NCBI GenBank assembly: GCA_024400295.1
Contig: JAKSNA010000001.1
Span: 1 to 64,000, forward strand
DNA: 64,000 nt
Direction: 5' to 3'
Source of the DNA: Bacteroidales bacterium
Lineage (GTDB): Bacteria > Bacteroidota > Bacteroidia > Bacteroidales > F082
Below the pieces are notes generated by a model. The model did not search any database. It saw only the letters and a list, made by a program, of their open reading frames with translations, and was not told the origin of the DNA. Every line of letters begins with the position of its first letter. Position 1 is the stretch's first letter. Shown here piece by piece: positions 47,406 through 55,752 of this stretch. The translations under genes were made by a program, and so were the position numbers.

Positions 47406-47413
47406 CAAAGATA
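47406..47413 (-). promoter_or_regulatory. -7 promoter element for ilvE
   Basis: Minus-strand TATCTTTG, 46 bases before the ATG, fits TAnnTTTG. Confidence 0.6.
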
Positions 47414-47477
47414 CAATTTTTTTGAAAATGATTTCTAACTTTGAAAATATTTTAAACACCTTGAAAAACAGAGTGGG

Positions 47478-48326
47478 CTAACGCTGTCTCAGCACGACGT
47501 TCCAGCCGCAAGTGCTTGACGGACGGTATGTCCCAGTCCAAAGCTCAAAGCCGTCCTTGTAAATTGTCATCCTCTGGCTCTCAAGCTGTTTCGCCATCGG
47601 GATGTCGATACGGAAGCCGCCGGTTTCATCGGTTGTTGTCCTGATGTCCTGAACGGCGACAGTCGCTCCGGCGACAGGGTTTCCCAGCTCGTCGATGACG
47701 TTGCCGAAGATGACGCCGAGGCTGTTGTCGCGGAGCAACGGCAGTGTCAGCGACCTCCTTATCTCCATCGTCGTGTCAACGGTCTGATAGCCGTCCGATT
47801 CAAAGACGACGTGCATTGTCTTGTATTTGTCGCTGAACGATATGTTTTCTATCAGGACAGTCATGTTTGTCCTGTTCACCGGCACTCTGACGGGTTCATT
47901 GCCGTTGACGCTATATGTGATGATGCCTGTCTCAAACGGCAGCGACGGTATGGCGAACGCGGGGTCCTCCGCCACTGTCACCTTGACGTCTAACGGTTTG
48001 AAGACGAGCCAGCAGACGATGGCGGCGAGCAGCAATGTCGCGAACAACACGCTCAGGTAGGCCATGCGTCTCTTGCGTCTCGCATTCGCATCGATGATGC
48101 CGTCCATGACGAGACGGCGCACCACGATGTCGTACGCCATTTCGGAGAACCTTTCCGCCGCCATCTTCTGGAACGCTATCGCGCGGCTCGCCTCGACGGC
48201 CTCCTCAAGCGCCTTCTCGTTTGACGCGAAATATGCCTTCACGAGGCCTTTCTCATCCTCGTCGGTCAAGCCGTCAAGATAGCGGGCGAGCAGTTCCTCC
48301 GGTAACTTATCTGTTTTTTCTGACAT
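47478..48326 (-). CDS. Probable membrane anti-sigma factor with carboxypeptidase-regulatory-like domain
   Basis: A 282-residue protein. The cytoplasmic N-terminus (about 1-90) has the acidic, helical look of an anti-sigma domain (LPEELLARYLDGLTDEDEKG). One membrane helix follows (YLSVLFATLLLAAIVCWLVF). The periplasmic part has two beta domains; the second, GVIFGNVIDELGNPVAGATVAVQD, is carboxypeptidase-regulatory-like. The start is ATG at 48326. A TTG four codons earlier is less likely. It overlaps the end of the sigma gene by 20 bases, which supports the sigma/anti-sigma pairing. No zinc HxxxCxxC motif is seen. Confidence 0.78.
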   Translation of the reverse strand: MSEKTDKLPEELLARYLDGLTDEDEKGLVKAYFASNEKALEEAVEASRAIAFQKMAAERFSEMAYDIVVRRLVMDGIIDANARRKRRMAYLSVLFATLLLAAIVCWLVFKPLDVKVTVAEDPAFAIPSLPFETGIITYSVNGNEPVRVPVNRTNMTVLIENISFSDKYKTMHVVFESDGYQTVDTTMEIRRSLTLPLLRDNSLGVIFGNVIDELGNPVAGATVAVQDIRTTTDETGGFRIDIPMAKQLESQRMTIYKDGFELWTGTYRPSSTCGWNVVLRQR

Positions 48327-48891
48327 ATCCTCCGTCAATTAGTTTCTTCAGTTCGACCTTCGCCCTTCTCGAAATCGTATAGACATTTTCGATGCTGACG
48401 CCCATGGACCTTGCGATCTCATCGGCTTTCATGCCTTTCCATTCCGACAAAAGGACATATTTATACCTCGCGTTTTCGATACTGTTTATGGCGTCGAGAA
48501 GCTCGAAACGCAGCAGATGCGCGTTGCCGTCCTCATATTCGATGATGTTCTCGTCGAGCAGCGTCGATCTCCCGTCTGATGCGGCCACTTCCTTTTTCTT
48601 TTCATCAAAAAACCTCACCAAAACCGTTGACAGCCAGGTATCAAGGCTGGAAAGGAAGTTGAATTTCCTCAGTTTCTCCCAGCCATTTTTGTGCAAAAAT
48701 AAATAAAATTCAGTTATCAGTTCCTCTTTTTTGACGTTAGACGAGAACATGCGCCTGATAATGAATGAGAAAAGCTTGTCGCAGCGATAAAACAGCAGGT
48801 ACTCGATGGCATCTTCGTCATTGTTCATGACAGCCTCAAGCAGTTCCCTATCGGACAGCGACCTGAAATATTTAAGCCTTTTCCGCCTCAA
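48307..48891 (-). CDS. ECF-type RNA polymerase sigma factor
   Basis: A 194-residue sigma-70 family factor. Region 2 is about residues 30-95 (DAIEYLLFYRCDKLFSFI, FNFLSSLDTWLSTVLVRFF). Region 4 is about 140-185 (YKYVLLSEWKGMKADEIARSMGVSIENV), with a helix-turn-helix. The only start that keeps region 2 intact is TTG at 48891. The first ATG (48828) would remove the N-terminal helix. It is overlapped by the probable anti-sigma gene. Two 26-bp direct repeats lie just upstream and may be its regulatory region. Confidence 0.85.
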   Translation of the reverse strand: MRRKRLKYFRSLSDRELLEAVMNNDEDAIEYLLFYRCDKLFSFIIRRMFSSNVKKEELITEFYLFLHKNGWEKLRKFNFLSSLDTWLSTVLVRFFDEKKKEVAASDGRSTLLDENIIEYEDGNAHLLRFELLDAINSIENARYKYVLLSEWKGMKADEIARSMGVSIENVYTISRRAKVELKKLIDGGYVRKNR

Positions 48892-48907
48892 ATCACGAGT
48901 ATTTTTT

Positions 48908-48955
48908 TAACACAAGTTTCACAAGTATTTTTCTAACACAAGTTTCACAAGTTTT
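48908..48955. repeat. 26-bp direct repeats upstream of the sigma gene
   Basis: TAACACAAGTTTCACAAGT occurs at 48908-48926 and 48934-48952 with a 26-bp period, and a partial third unit (CACGAGTATTTTTTT) lies at 48894-48908. On the minus strand the units read ACTTGTGAAACTTGTGTTA, about 15 bases before the TTG start. Confidence 0.75.
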
Positions 48956-49085
48956 CATCTAATCACCTAATCACCTTTTCACCTTTCCACCTTTCACCTT
49001 TCAACCTTTCCACCTTTCACCTTTCAACCTTTCCACCTTTTCACCTTTCAACCTTTCACCTTTCACCTTTCAACCTTTCACCTAT
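48956..49085. repeat. CACCTTTC/CAACCTTT heptamer repeat, entering the TPR gene
   Basis: About 130 bases of 7-8 bp units (CACCTTTC, CAACCTTT, CTAATCAC), without G on the plus strand. The repeat continues through the stop codon of the TPR gene at 49056. Its last eight codons, encoding GERLKGER, are repeat sequence. Confidence 0.9.
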
Positions 49086-51059
49086 CCCCTCATACCTTTT
49101 CGCCATTCTCTTCTTCCCTATCTTCCTGTAGAAATCCGCCATCTCGCCGTTCACCGTCTCGTACAACATCTGATAATTATTAGGTTCTGCATCATAAAGT
49201 TCCTTAACAATTGAAAAAGCAGCGAGATACGAATCCTCCGCATTTTTCCTGTCATTCAACGACAGGTAAGATTTACCAATCCCGACCAGATATTTCGGCA
49301 TATCGGCCTTAAATCTCTTGATTCTATCAACCGATGGTTCTATTAGCTTTTTACCCTCGATGTAATTATCCAAAGCCTCGGCGAATTTTCCTTTTTGATA
49401 TAAGACATCACCTTTACAGAGCAAGGCTCCGGCGTTATAATCCGTGTAAATGCCATTCCCGTCGTCGTAGGTCTCACACAGACCGACAAGTCTGTCACAG
49501 TTCGCCTCCGCCTCGTCATATTCATGTAAATTATATTCAGATTTCGCGAGGTTCAAGACTGCAAGCATATACAAATTGAGATAGCAGTTCAGGAGTTCAT
49601 GTCTGTCATAAATATCCAACGCTTCCGCAAGCAGTTCCTTTGCATCTCCGAACTCTTTCATTTTCATGCAGATATTACTTTTCAAAGTACAGAAATGAGC
49701 AAGTAAAGGTGCAAATTGATTCGGATTTGACGGATATATCCGTTTCTCAATTTCGATCGCCTTGTCAATGGCGGCCATCGCCTCGTCAAACTTCATCTGG
49801 TCGGACAAAACAATCGCTATACACGACAATGAATTGGCATAATGGCCATCATAGTAAGGGTCAATTTCAGAAAGTCTCCTCCGCACTTCAACGGATTTCC
49901 TTATTGTCTGCTCCGACTTCTCGAATTCATAAGCCTGATAATACATTATGCCGAGAGAATGCAGAGGCGTATTTATCAGATTGAGATAATCTTTTTCTTC
50001 CATGCCGTCAGCTCTTGCAGCATCAATCAATTCGATTGATTTTTCAAAATAGTGGCTGGCATTCTTGTAATCATTGATGCTTTTGCAACTTCTCCCGACA
50101 TAGGTAAACACAATGGCGAGAATTGGACTGTCATCGCAGTTACGCTCCGCCATTCTCCCATAGCGGAAGACCTTGTCGATTTCCATCTCATCGCAGAAAA
50201 ACCTCACCGCACTGCGCAAATATTCGACATTTGTCGTGTCCGACTCCACTATCTTGTCGAACATCTGCCCCACGACCCGCCGGTTCTCCTTGCCGCCGAC
50301 GAGCAGGCGCAGCTCTATCTCCTCGTACATCCCGGGTATCATCTCGCTGATGGAGGCGTTGGCCTCGTTGCGCTGCTCGATCTTCCGCGACAGGCGTTCG
50401 AGCGAGTTGAAGTCGGAATAGACCTTCAACGCGCCTTCGATGTCGCCGGCGTCGAGGGCGGCGAAGGCGCGGCGTCCGACGGAGTCCATGTCGTCTCTGT
50501 TAATCCTCGAGAACCTGTCGGCATATTCCGCGATCTTCGAGTTGGCGTTCCTAAGGTCCTCCTCGGCCTTCAAGGCTCTTTGCTCGTATTCCGCGAGCGG
50601 GATCTCGTTCTTCGCAAGCTGCGACTTCAGCTCCTCAATCTGCTTCTTATAGACACCGACCTGGTAATTGTCGAATATCTCGTAATAGTTGGCGCGTGCC
50701 TCCGCGAGTTTCGCCGGCGGCGCAAGCACGACCTTCAGCGTGTCGCGGTCGGTGAGGATCACTCCGTCGTTGATCTGCTTGGTGTTGACAAGCTCGTAGC
50801 CAAGCTTATACACACGGATGTTATATGCGACGTCGCCTCTCTTCTTCTTGGCGAAATTCAAGATGAAAACACCGTCGTTGCCGCTGACGGCGGGCTGCAC
50901 GTCATCCGACGAGACGGCCTCGATGCTCACGCCGGACATGGATTTGCCATTGGAGTTAATCTCAACCACTCTCCCAACCTGCCTGACCTGAGCTGAAAGT
51001 GTGCAAACATTTAACAGACAAACAATTACAAGAATTTTTTTCAAAAATCGAGAATACAT
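49056..51059 (-). CDS. Secreted TPR protein with carboxypeptidase-regulatory-like domain
   Basis: A 667-residue exported protein. The signal peptide covers residues 1-24 (ILVIVCLLNVCTLSAQ). A carboxypeptidase-regulatory-like domain follows (GRVVEINSNGKSMSGVSIEAV, about 27-105). A coiled coil lies at about 115-190, and at least six TPR units from about 300 to 640 (for example SLGIMYYQAYEFEKSEQTIRKS). The C-terminal eight residues come from an intergenic repeat. It is transcribed toward the sigma and anti-sigma genes and could be a sensor or target of that pair. This is inference. Confidence 0.82.
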   Translation of the reverse strand: MYSRFLKKILVIVCLLNVCTLSAQVRQVGRVVEINSNGKSMSGVSIEAVSSDDVQPAVSGNDGVFILNFAKKKRGDVAYNIRVYKLGYELVNTKQINDGVILTDRDTLKVVLAPPAKLAEARANYYEIFDNYQVGVYKKQIEELKSQLAKNEIPLAEYEQRALKAEEDLRNANSKIAEYADRFSRINRDDMDSVGRRAFAALDAGDIEGALKVYSDFNSLERLSRKIEQRNEANASISEMIPGMYEEIELRLLVGGKENRRVVGQMFDKIVESDTTNVEYLRSAVRFFCDEMEIDKVFRYGRMAERNCDDSPILAIVFTYVGRSCKSINDYKNASHYFEKSIELIDAARADGMEEKDYLNLINTPLHSLGIMYYQAYEFEKSEQTIRKSVEVRRRLSEIDPYYDGHYANSLSCIAIVLSDQMKFDEAMAAIDKAIEIEKRIYPSNPNQFAPLLAHFCTLKSNICMKMKEFGDAKELLAEALDIYDRHELLNCYLNLYMLAVLNLAKSEYNLHEYDEAEANCDRLVGLCETYDDGNGIYTDYNAGALLCKGDVLYQKGKFAEALDNYIEGKKLIEPSVDRIKRFKADMPKYLVGIGKSYLSLNDRKNAEDSYLAAFSIVKELYDAEPNNYQMLYETVNGEMADFYRKIGKKRMAKRYEGIGERLKGER

Positions 51060-51081
51060 ATTATATCGGTGTAATGAGACG

Positions 51082-51089
51082 CAAAGATA
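51082..51089 (-). promoter_or_regulatory. -7 promoter element for the TPR-sigma-anti-sigma unit
   Basis: Minus-strand TATCTTTG, 22 bases before the ATG at 51059, fits TAnnTTTG. It implies that this unit is separate from the upstream peptide-modification operon. Confidence 0.6.
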
Positions 51090-51200
51090 TATATTTTTCC
51101 TGATTCATGAAGTAATTTTCAACATGTTAAGTGAATAATTATATTATACAGGATCTTCTTTTGCACACTCGTCATAAGTTCAGGAGTCAATCGGCAAAGA

Positions 51201-51470
51201 TCAAAAATCCAGGAACACCTCGCGAGTACCGAAATCAATTTCCCACTTGCCTTTTTCAGTGCTTTCCCATTGATATTTCGCGGCCATGTCGTCCCACCAT
51301 TTCTGGAATTTAGTGGTTGTCAAGCCCATGTCCTTAACTATTTTTTCGTAGAGGTCGTCATTGTCAGCTGACATGATCTTCGACAATTCCGCAAGTCCGT
51401 TCCGGCGTTCAAACAATGCCTGAATTTGGTTTTTTTCTTCTTCTGTTACTTTTCCAACTAACTTTTTCAT
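51201..51470 (-). CDS. CXXX-repeat peptide modification system accessory protein
   Basis: An 89-residue soluble, helical protein (starts MKKLVGKVTEEEKNQIQALF), with a Trp-rich middle (KFQKWWDDMAAKYQW). Size, sequence character and position match my memory of the small accessory family that accompanies CXXX-repeat radical SAM peptide systems. It may bind the leader or bridge maturase and precursor, but no RRE-like fold is evident from sequence alone. It is the last gene of the operon, 10 bases after the second maturase. Confidence 0.7.
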   Translation of the reverse strand: MKKLVGKVTEEEKNQIQALFERRNGLAELSKIMSADNDDLYEKIVKDMGLTTTKFQKWWDDMAAKYQWESTEKGKWEIDFGTREVFLDF

Positions 51471-51480
51471 GATACCAATT

Positions 51481-52437
51481 TTAATAATCTTTAGTGTTAA
51501 TCAAATCAAAAGGATCAAGGTATTTGATTTCCTTAATCTCCTTTTTTGATACAGTCAATCCGTTTTCTTCAAGTTTGGCGAGGAGTTTGCGGCTCGCGTT
51601 TCTTTCGATATGCGACACCACACACTGTTCGTGCGACGGCGTATTAATGTCCCACGTCATTTTCCGATTCAGGAAGACACAGCGTTTGCAATGGTAGGCG
51701 TCGCAAATCCTGCATATCGGCGCATGGTCAATTCGCAAAAGCTGTTTATTCCTGATATTCAACCCATTGACCACATCGCCGCAGCTATCGTCTTCATTCT
51801 CAAAATAAAACGCCGGACAAACATAAAACCTGCCGTTCGGAGCGAGCGTGATGCTGTCAACACCGGCGTTGCAACTATTGGCCTTATCAAGCAACAATCT
51901 GTCTGTCAATATGTTAATCTGCGGATTGTGTCCGGAATTATAAGATTCAAAGACACTTTCAACCATTTTGTCGAGGACTACCGCATAGCGTTTGAAATCT
52001 GCGTCATTGAAAGTCTCAACGTCTGTAATGGCAATATTAAGCCTGCTGACGAGATTTATGTTTTTCAGCAACGACTGATAATTTTCGAAGAGGTCCTTTT
52101 TCCCAATCCTCAACACGTATGCTGGTTTTGGAGAATCATTTAGCTGAAGACGCGTAAAATCCCTGAAATCATTGAACACCAGCAGGTCTGATGAATACAC
52201 GCTGTGATTTCTTATTGAGGATATATTCGAATGGTCAATGGTGTCAATCAGCGACATGTATTCTGACGGCAGCTCACGATCAGGATACACGAACTGTATC
52301 GCAAGATTTTCCTTCATTCCGAATATGATGCCGGCATTCAGAGTCTCCAAATCGATAAGTCTTGGCTGCTTTCGGTTTTCATAGTTGCAGAATGATGTCG
52401 AACTATCATCGAGCAATATTATCAAATAACTCAGCAT
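51481..52437 (-). CDS. CXXX-repeat peptide maturase (SPASM-like, no radical SAM motif)
   Basis: A 318-residue protein resembling the second maturase of CXXX-repeat peptide systems. The N-terminal half lacks a CxxxCxxC motif, so it should not bind a radical SAM cluster. The C-terminal half has a SPASM/twitch-like cysteine set: SCNAGVDSITLAPNGRFYVC, then ICRICDAYHCKRC, then HEQC. It probably binds an auxiliary iron-sulfur cluster and works with the radical SAM enzyme encoded upstream, which it overlaps by 7 bases. The reaction is unknown. Confidence 0.72.
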   Translation of the reverse strand: MLSYLIILLDDSSTSFCNYENRKQPRLIDLETLNAGIIFGMKENLAIQFVYPDRELPSEYMSLIDTIDHSNISSIRNHSVYSSDLLVFNDFRDFTRLQLNDSPKPAYVLRIGKKDLFENYQSLLKNINLVSRLNIAITDVETFNDADFKRYAVVLDKMVESVFESYNSGHNPQINILTDRLLLDKANSCNAGVDSITLAPNGRFYVCPAFYFENEDDSCGDVVNGLNIRNKQLLRIDHAPICRICDAYHCKRCVFLNRKMTWDINTPSHEQCVVSHIERNASRKLLAKLEENGLTVSKKEIKEIKYLDPFDLINTKDY

Positions 52438-53666
52438 AGATTTGATTTTAAGCAGGTTACATTATTATTTTCAAACTTGTTTTGCCCGAATCGCTCAAGT
52501 TGTTGCAAGCGTTCGAGTTTGCGATACAGTTTATTCCAATAGTAGTTGTTGGCACGGACCCTTGCCTTGTGCATCTTGCATATTGCGGTGGCGCGTTGGA
52601 ACACTGTATTCGTATCGGCCGCATCGAAGTTTTCGCCCTGGCACCATGCGCATCCGCTTGCCACCTCGCAGCCGATGCATTCATCGTTGCTTTGCGTGCA
52701 TCTGTCGAGGGTGAGGAAAGGACGCAGCTTGTTCTTGTCGATTCCGTCGTGGATGTTGCCGATGATCCATGCTTTCTTGTCACGCAATGAATACTGTGCG
52801 AAACGCGTGCACGGATAGAAATTCCCGGCGGCGTCAACGGCGAGCATCTTGCCTGCACCGCACCAGTTTTCGTTGTCCGTCACACAGTCCATCGGCTTGC
52901 CGAGACGCTCCGAAAAGAATGAGCAGCTGTAATTTTCATAGTAGCCCTCGTCAACAATGGTGTCCGCGAGTTTCATCAGTTGTTCCTCGAAAAGCCTGTC
53001 ATCGCCGTTATTCCATACATCTTCAAAAACGCAATTTATGTTTACATCATGAATACCAAGGGAATACAGATGCAGAACGCTCTCGTAGATATACGGCAGA
53101 TCCGCGCTGCTAATCGTCACCTTTGTGCCTGCACCCGGAAATTGTTCAAGCCATAACGGGATATTCCTTACGACATCTTTGTATGATCCTTTTTCAGTTC
53201 CTTTGTACACACGATTCATGTCGTGTTTGATTTCCGTCCCGTCGATAGTTATCCCTATGCTGAGATGTGACCTGTTTTTTTTGATGAAACGTTGCACCTT
53301 CTCGGAATCATAGTTGATGCCATTTGTGGAAAAAGAGAATCTGTACGAATTGAACCAGTGGTGGTTTCTTCTGAACATCTCAATTTTCAGATAGTCACAT
53401 ATCTTGTCGATGAGGTCAATCTCAAGAAATGGTTCTCCTCCGATAAAGTCCCATATCACGCTTGCCTGCGGCATGTCGTCTTCATGACTGAGGATGTAGT
53501 CAATGGCAGCCTTGGCGGTGGAAAACGTCATGCGTTCAGTCTCGTTTTTCCCGACCAGATAACAATATTTACATGCCAGCTGACAGTCCTTGGTTACAAT
53601 AAAGGTAATGCTTTTTGCGATACCCGACTGCCATCCGCCATCTTGTGTCTTGATGTTTTGTTTCAT
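52431..53666 (-). CDS. Radical SAM/SPASM peptide maturase, CXXX-repeat target type
   Basis: A 411-residue radical SAM enzyme. The cluster motif CQLACKYCY (Cys28, 32, 35) is followed by DFIGGEPFLEID and GITIDGTEIKHDMNR, typical of the anSME/SPASM subgroup. The C-terminal SPASM part contains NWCGAGKMLAVDAAGNFYPC and CIGCEVASGCAWC. The start at 53666 (MKQNIKTQDGGW) is 8 bases past the precursor stop. An earlier in-frame start would add 30 hydrophobic residues translated from the precursor gene and is rejected. It most likely modifies the cysteine-rich protein encoded just upstream. Confidence 0.88.
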   Translation of the reverse strand: MKQNIKTQDGGWQSGIAKSITFIVTKDCQLACKYCYLVGKNETERMTFSTAKAAIDYILSHEDDMPQASVIWDFIGGEPFLEIDLIDKICDYLKIEMFRRNHHWFNSYRFSFSTNGINYDSEKVQRFIKKNRSHLSIGITIDGTEIKHDMNRVYKGTEKGSYKDVVRNIPLWLEQFPGAGTKVTISSADLPYIYESVLHLYSLGIHDVNINCVFEDVWNNGDDRLFEEQLMKLADTIVDEGYYENYSCSFFSERLGKPMDCVTDNENWCGAGKMLAVDAAGNFYPCTRFAQYSLRDKKAWIIGNIHDGIDKNKLRPFLTLDRCTQSNDECIGCEVASGCAWCQGENFDAADTNTVFQRATAICKMHKARVRANNYYWNKLYRKLERLQQLERFGQNKFENNNVTCLKSNLC

Positions 53667-53674
53667 GACAAACC

Positions 53675-54376
53675 CTAACTTGAAGTTCCGGAGCAGGACG
53701 AGGAGCAATAGTAGTAGCACAGTCCCGAGCAAGATCCGCCGCAATACATGCGGCAACCATCGCAGTTATAGCTGTTTCCGCCCATGCAGCCGCCTTTGCA
53801 AGAGTCGTTACAAGCAGTTTTGCAGGATGATGAGCACGCCCCACTGCAAGACTGCATACATTCATTGGTACACGAGCTGCAGTTCGACTTTGAAGTACCG
53901 CTGCACGTCCCGCTACAGTTACTGCCGCATGTTGTCGTACATGACGATGAACAGGTGCCGGAGCATGACGAGGAGCAGCTTCCGGTGCATGAAGTACATG
54001 TTGACGAGCAACCACTGGTACACGTCGATTTGCACGTTCCGCTGCAATTGGATCCGCAGCCGCCGGTGCAAGATGCGGAGCATGTTCCAGTACATGAAGT
54101 GCATCCGCCAGTGCAGCCTTCCGTGCAAGTCCCGGTGCATCCGTTGCCGCAGGCGTTGGCGGCGCTGCCTGTACACGTCGTGCTGCATGATTCGGCACAC
54201 GAGCCGTAACACGTGGAGGTGCATGAGCCGTTACAGTCGCTCGGGTCAACGATTTCTTTTTTGCATGATAGCAGAGACCCTCCCATTGAGAGGATGGCGA
54301 ACGCCGGAAGCACCGTCAAGGCCGCCTTCTTGAAGAACTCCCGTCTGTTTATGATATCATCGTGTCTATCTTCCAT
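53675..54376 (-). CDS. CXXX-repeat precursor lipoprotein with twin-arginine signal
   Basis: A 233-residue protein and the probable substrate of the neighbouring maturases. Residues 9-38 are an export signal with a twin-arginine motif (INRREFFKKAA), a hydrophobic stretch and a lipobox SLLSC (Cys38). From residue 46 to the end there are 44 cysteines, nearly all spaced four apart (CXXX), with rare CXXC steps (CTSC, CSSC, CDGC) and three longer gaps (CTGSAANAC, CSGTSKSNC, CMGGNSYNC). The X residues are mostly Ser, Thr and Gly. The last part has aromatic residues (CYYYC). A Tat lipoprotein signal suggests the chain is modified or folded in the cytoplasm before export. Confidence 0.85.
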   Translation of the reverse strand: MEDRHDDIINRREFFKKAALTVLPAFAILSMGGSLLSCKKEIVDPSDCNGSCTSTCYGSCAESCSTTCTGSAANACGNGCTGTCTEGCTGGCTSCTGTCSASCTGGCGSNCSGTCKSTCTSGCSSTCTSCTGSCSSSCSGTCSSSCTTTCGSNCSGTCSGTSKSNCSSCTNECMQSCSGACSSSCKTACNDSCKGGCMGGNSYNCDGCRMYCGGSCSGLCYYYCSSSCSGTSS

Positions 54377-55718
54377 ATTTCAATATGTTTTTGTAATCTA
54401 AGCCGTTAAACTTCTTCCTTTGATTGTCCGTATCATGAGGAGCCTTCACAACTTTCGCCGGTTCGGAGTTGTCGGTGATGCCATCCGCTCCCTTTGATGT
54501 CTTAGTCAAAGTATAATGTGTGAATGCCTGAAAACGTCCGCTGTACGTGTCATCACTTACGTTATAGTATGTCAAGCAAAATCCCGTCGCTTTCCTGCCG
54601 TTTGAGTCGTTGTAATCAGCGCCGGTGAGACTGTATGTCCCATCTGAATTTTTCGCAAGATACATTTCAGGGGAGTCTTGATAGCCGTGTCCATCTTCGA
54701 TATAATAGAACGTATCATCAGTATCCAAGGCATATATTGGCCAAAGCACACTGTGATAGTATATGTCAGGTTCATCGAAGAAATAGAACGTGATGTTTGT
54801 ACGATACCATCCGCCATACAGATGTATCGCCCCGGTACTCTCATCATATTGTCCGACGGCATGGAGATATGAATTGCCTTCGCCCCAACAGATGCCTTCA
54901 ACCAACACCCAAGTCATTTCATCGCTCTGATATGTCGATATACGGGTGCCGGACCACGACTCGTAAGTTTCCAGATCCCAATTGTATGCCGTGACCGAAT
55001 ATGTGCCGATATAGTCGCTGAGAGGCGTTATTGTGCCATCGCTTGCGGTCTCAAAGGATTTGGTCTCGCCGTACGTAGTGCCCACGGAATTTGTGGCATA
55101 CGACCTCACGTAGTATCTTGTTCCGGCGGCAAGTCCGGTTATGCTCGACTGGAAACTTCCGATGCCTTTTCCGTCGTTGGTATGTGAGTCTGACACCGTT
55201 GGATTTTCCGACTCGCTCCAGCACACACCTTTTCCGGTCACTAACGAGTTGCCATCGGCTGTGACGTTGCCGCCACAAATCGCCGATGTTTTTGAGATGC
55301 TCGAAACGTTTGACGTGCTCACCGTTGGGTTAAACATCTGGAAATCTTTGGTCGTGAACGTCTTCGTCTCACCGTACGAGACGTCAACCTCATTCTTCGC
55401 ATACGCCCTGATGTGATATGTGGTGTTGGCATCCAGGCCGCCAATGGTTGTCTGGAAGACACCGTCTCCATTGCCATCAGTCGTCTTGCCGTCAGCTATG
55501 GTGGGCTGCAAGTTGGTGCTTGACCAGCAGACTCCTCTTTGCTTGATGAACGCCATTCCGTTTTCAGTTATGTCGCCGCCACATTTCGCCGAGTTTTCTG
55601 TTATCTCCACCACATCAAGCGTCTTGATTGTTGGCGACACCGCCTTCTTGTTACATGATGCACAAATCATCACGAATACAAGCATAAAAGCATTTGCAAA
55701 TATTGTCTTGCTTTTCAT
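54366..55718 (-). CDS. Lipoprotein with FN3-like repeats, coupled to the precursor
   Basis: A 450-residue lipoprotein. The signal ends in MICASC (lipobox Cys near 22). Two related beta-sandwich domains follow (about 35-115 and 120-210), each with a GVCWS and TTYHIRAYA/RYYVRSYA pattern typical of Bacteroidota FN3-like domains. The C-terminal domain (about 215-410) is Tyr/Trp-rich (YIGTYSVTAYNWDLE) and may be calycin-like. The start ATG at 55718 gives a normal lipoprotein signal; an earlier in-frame codon is rejected. Its 3' end overlaps the precursor start by 11 bases, so the two are translationally coupled. Confidence 0.82.
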   Translation of the reverse strand: MKSKTIFANAFMLVFVMICASCNKKAVSPTIKTLDVVEITENSAKCGGDITENGMAFIKQRGVCWSSTNLQPTIADGKTTDGNGDGVFQTTIGGLDANTTYHIRAYAKNEVDVSYGETKTFTTKDFQMFNPTVSTSNVSSISKTSAICGGNVTADGNSLVTGKGVCWSESENPTVSDSHTNDGKGIGSFQSSITGLAAGTRYYVRSYATNSVGTTYGETKSFETASDGTITPLSDYIGTYSVTAYNWDLETYESWSGTRISTYQSDEMTWVLVEGICWGEGNSYLHAVGQYDESTGAIHLYGGWYRTNITFYFFDEPDIYYHSVLWPIYALDTDDTFYYIEDGHGYQDSPEMYLAKNSDGTYSLTGADYNDSNGRKATGFCLTYYNVSDDTYSGRFQAFTHYTLTKTSKGADGITDNSEPAKVVKAPHDTDNQRKKFNGLDYKNILKYGR

Positions 55719-55752
55719 AATGAATAAATTTAAATGTGGTCGCAATCGCGTC

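Noticed and set aside
48956..49085. Possible CRISPR or phage attachment site at the heptamer repeats
   Set aside because: Units are 7-8 bp without spacers, and no integrase or tRNA lies nearby.
50052..50996. A 314-residue plus-strand ORF opposite the TPR gene
   Set aside because: Antisense to a gene with a signal peptide, conserved domains and a promoter; no domain of its own.
53569..54333. Long overlapping ORFs rich in Ala/Arg or Cys/Ser on both strands
   Set aside because: They are other frames of the cysteine-repeat precursor, caused by its biased codon pattern.
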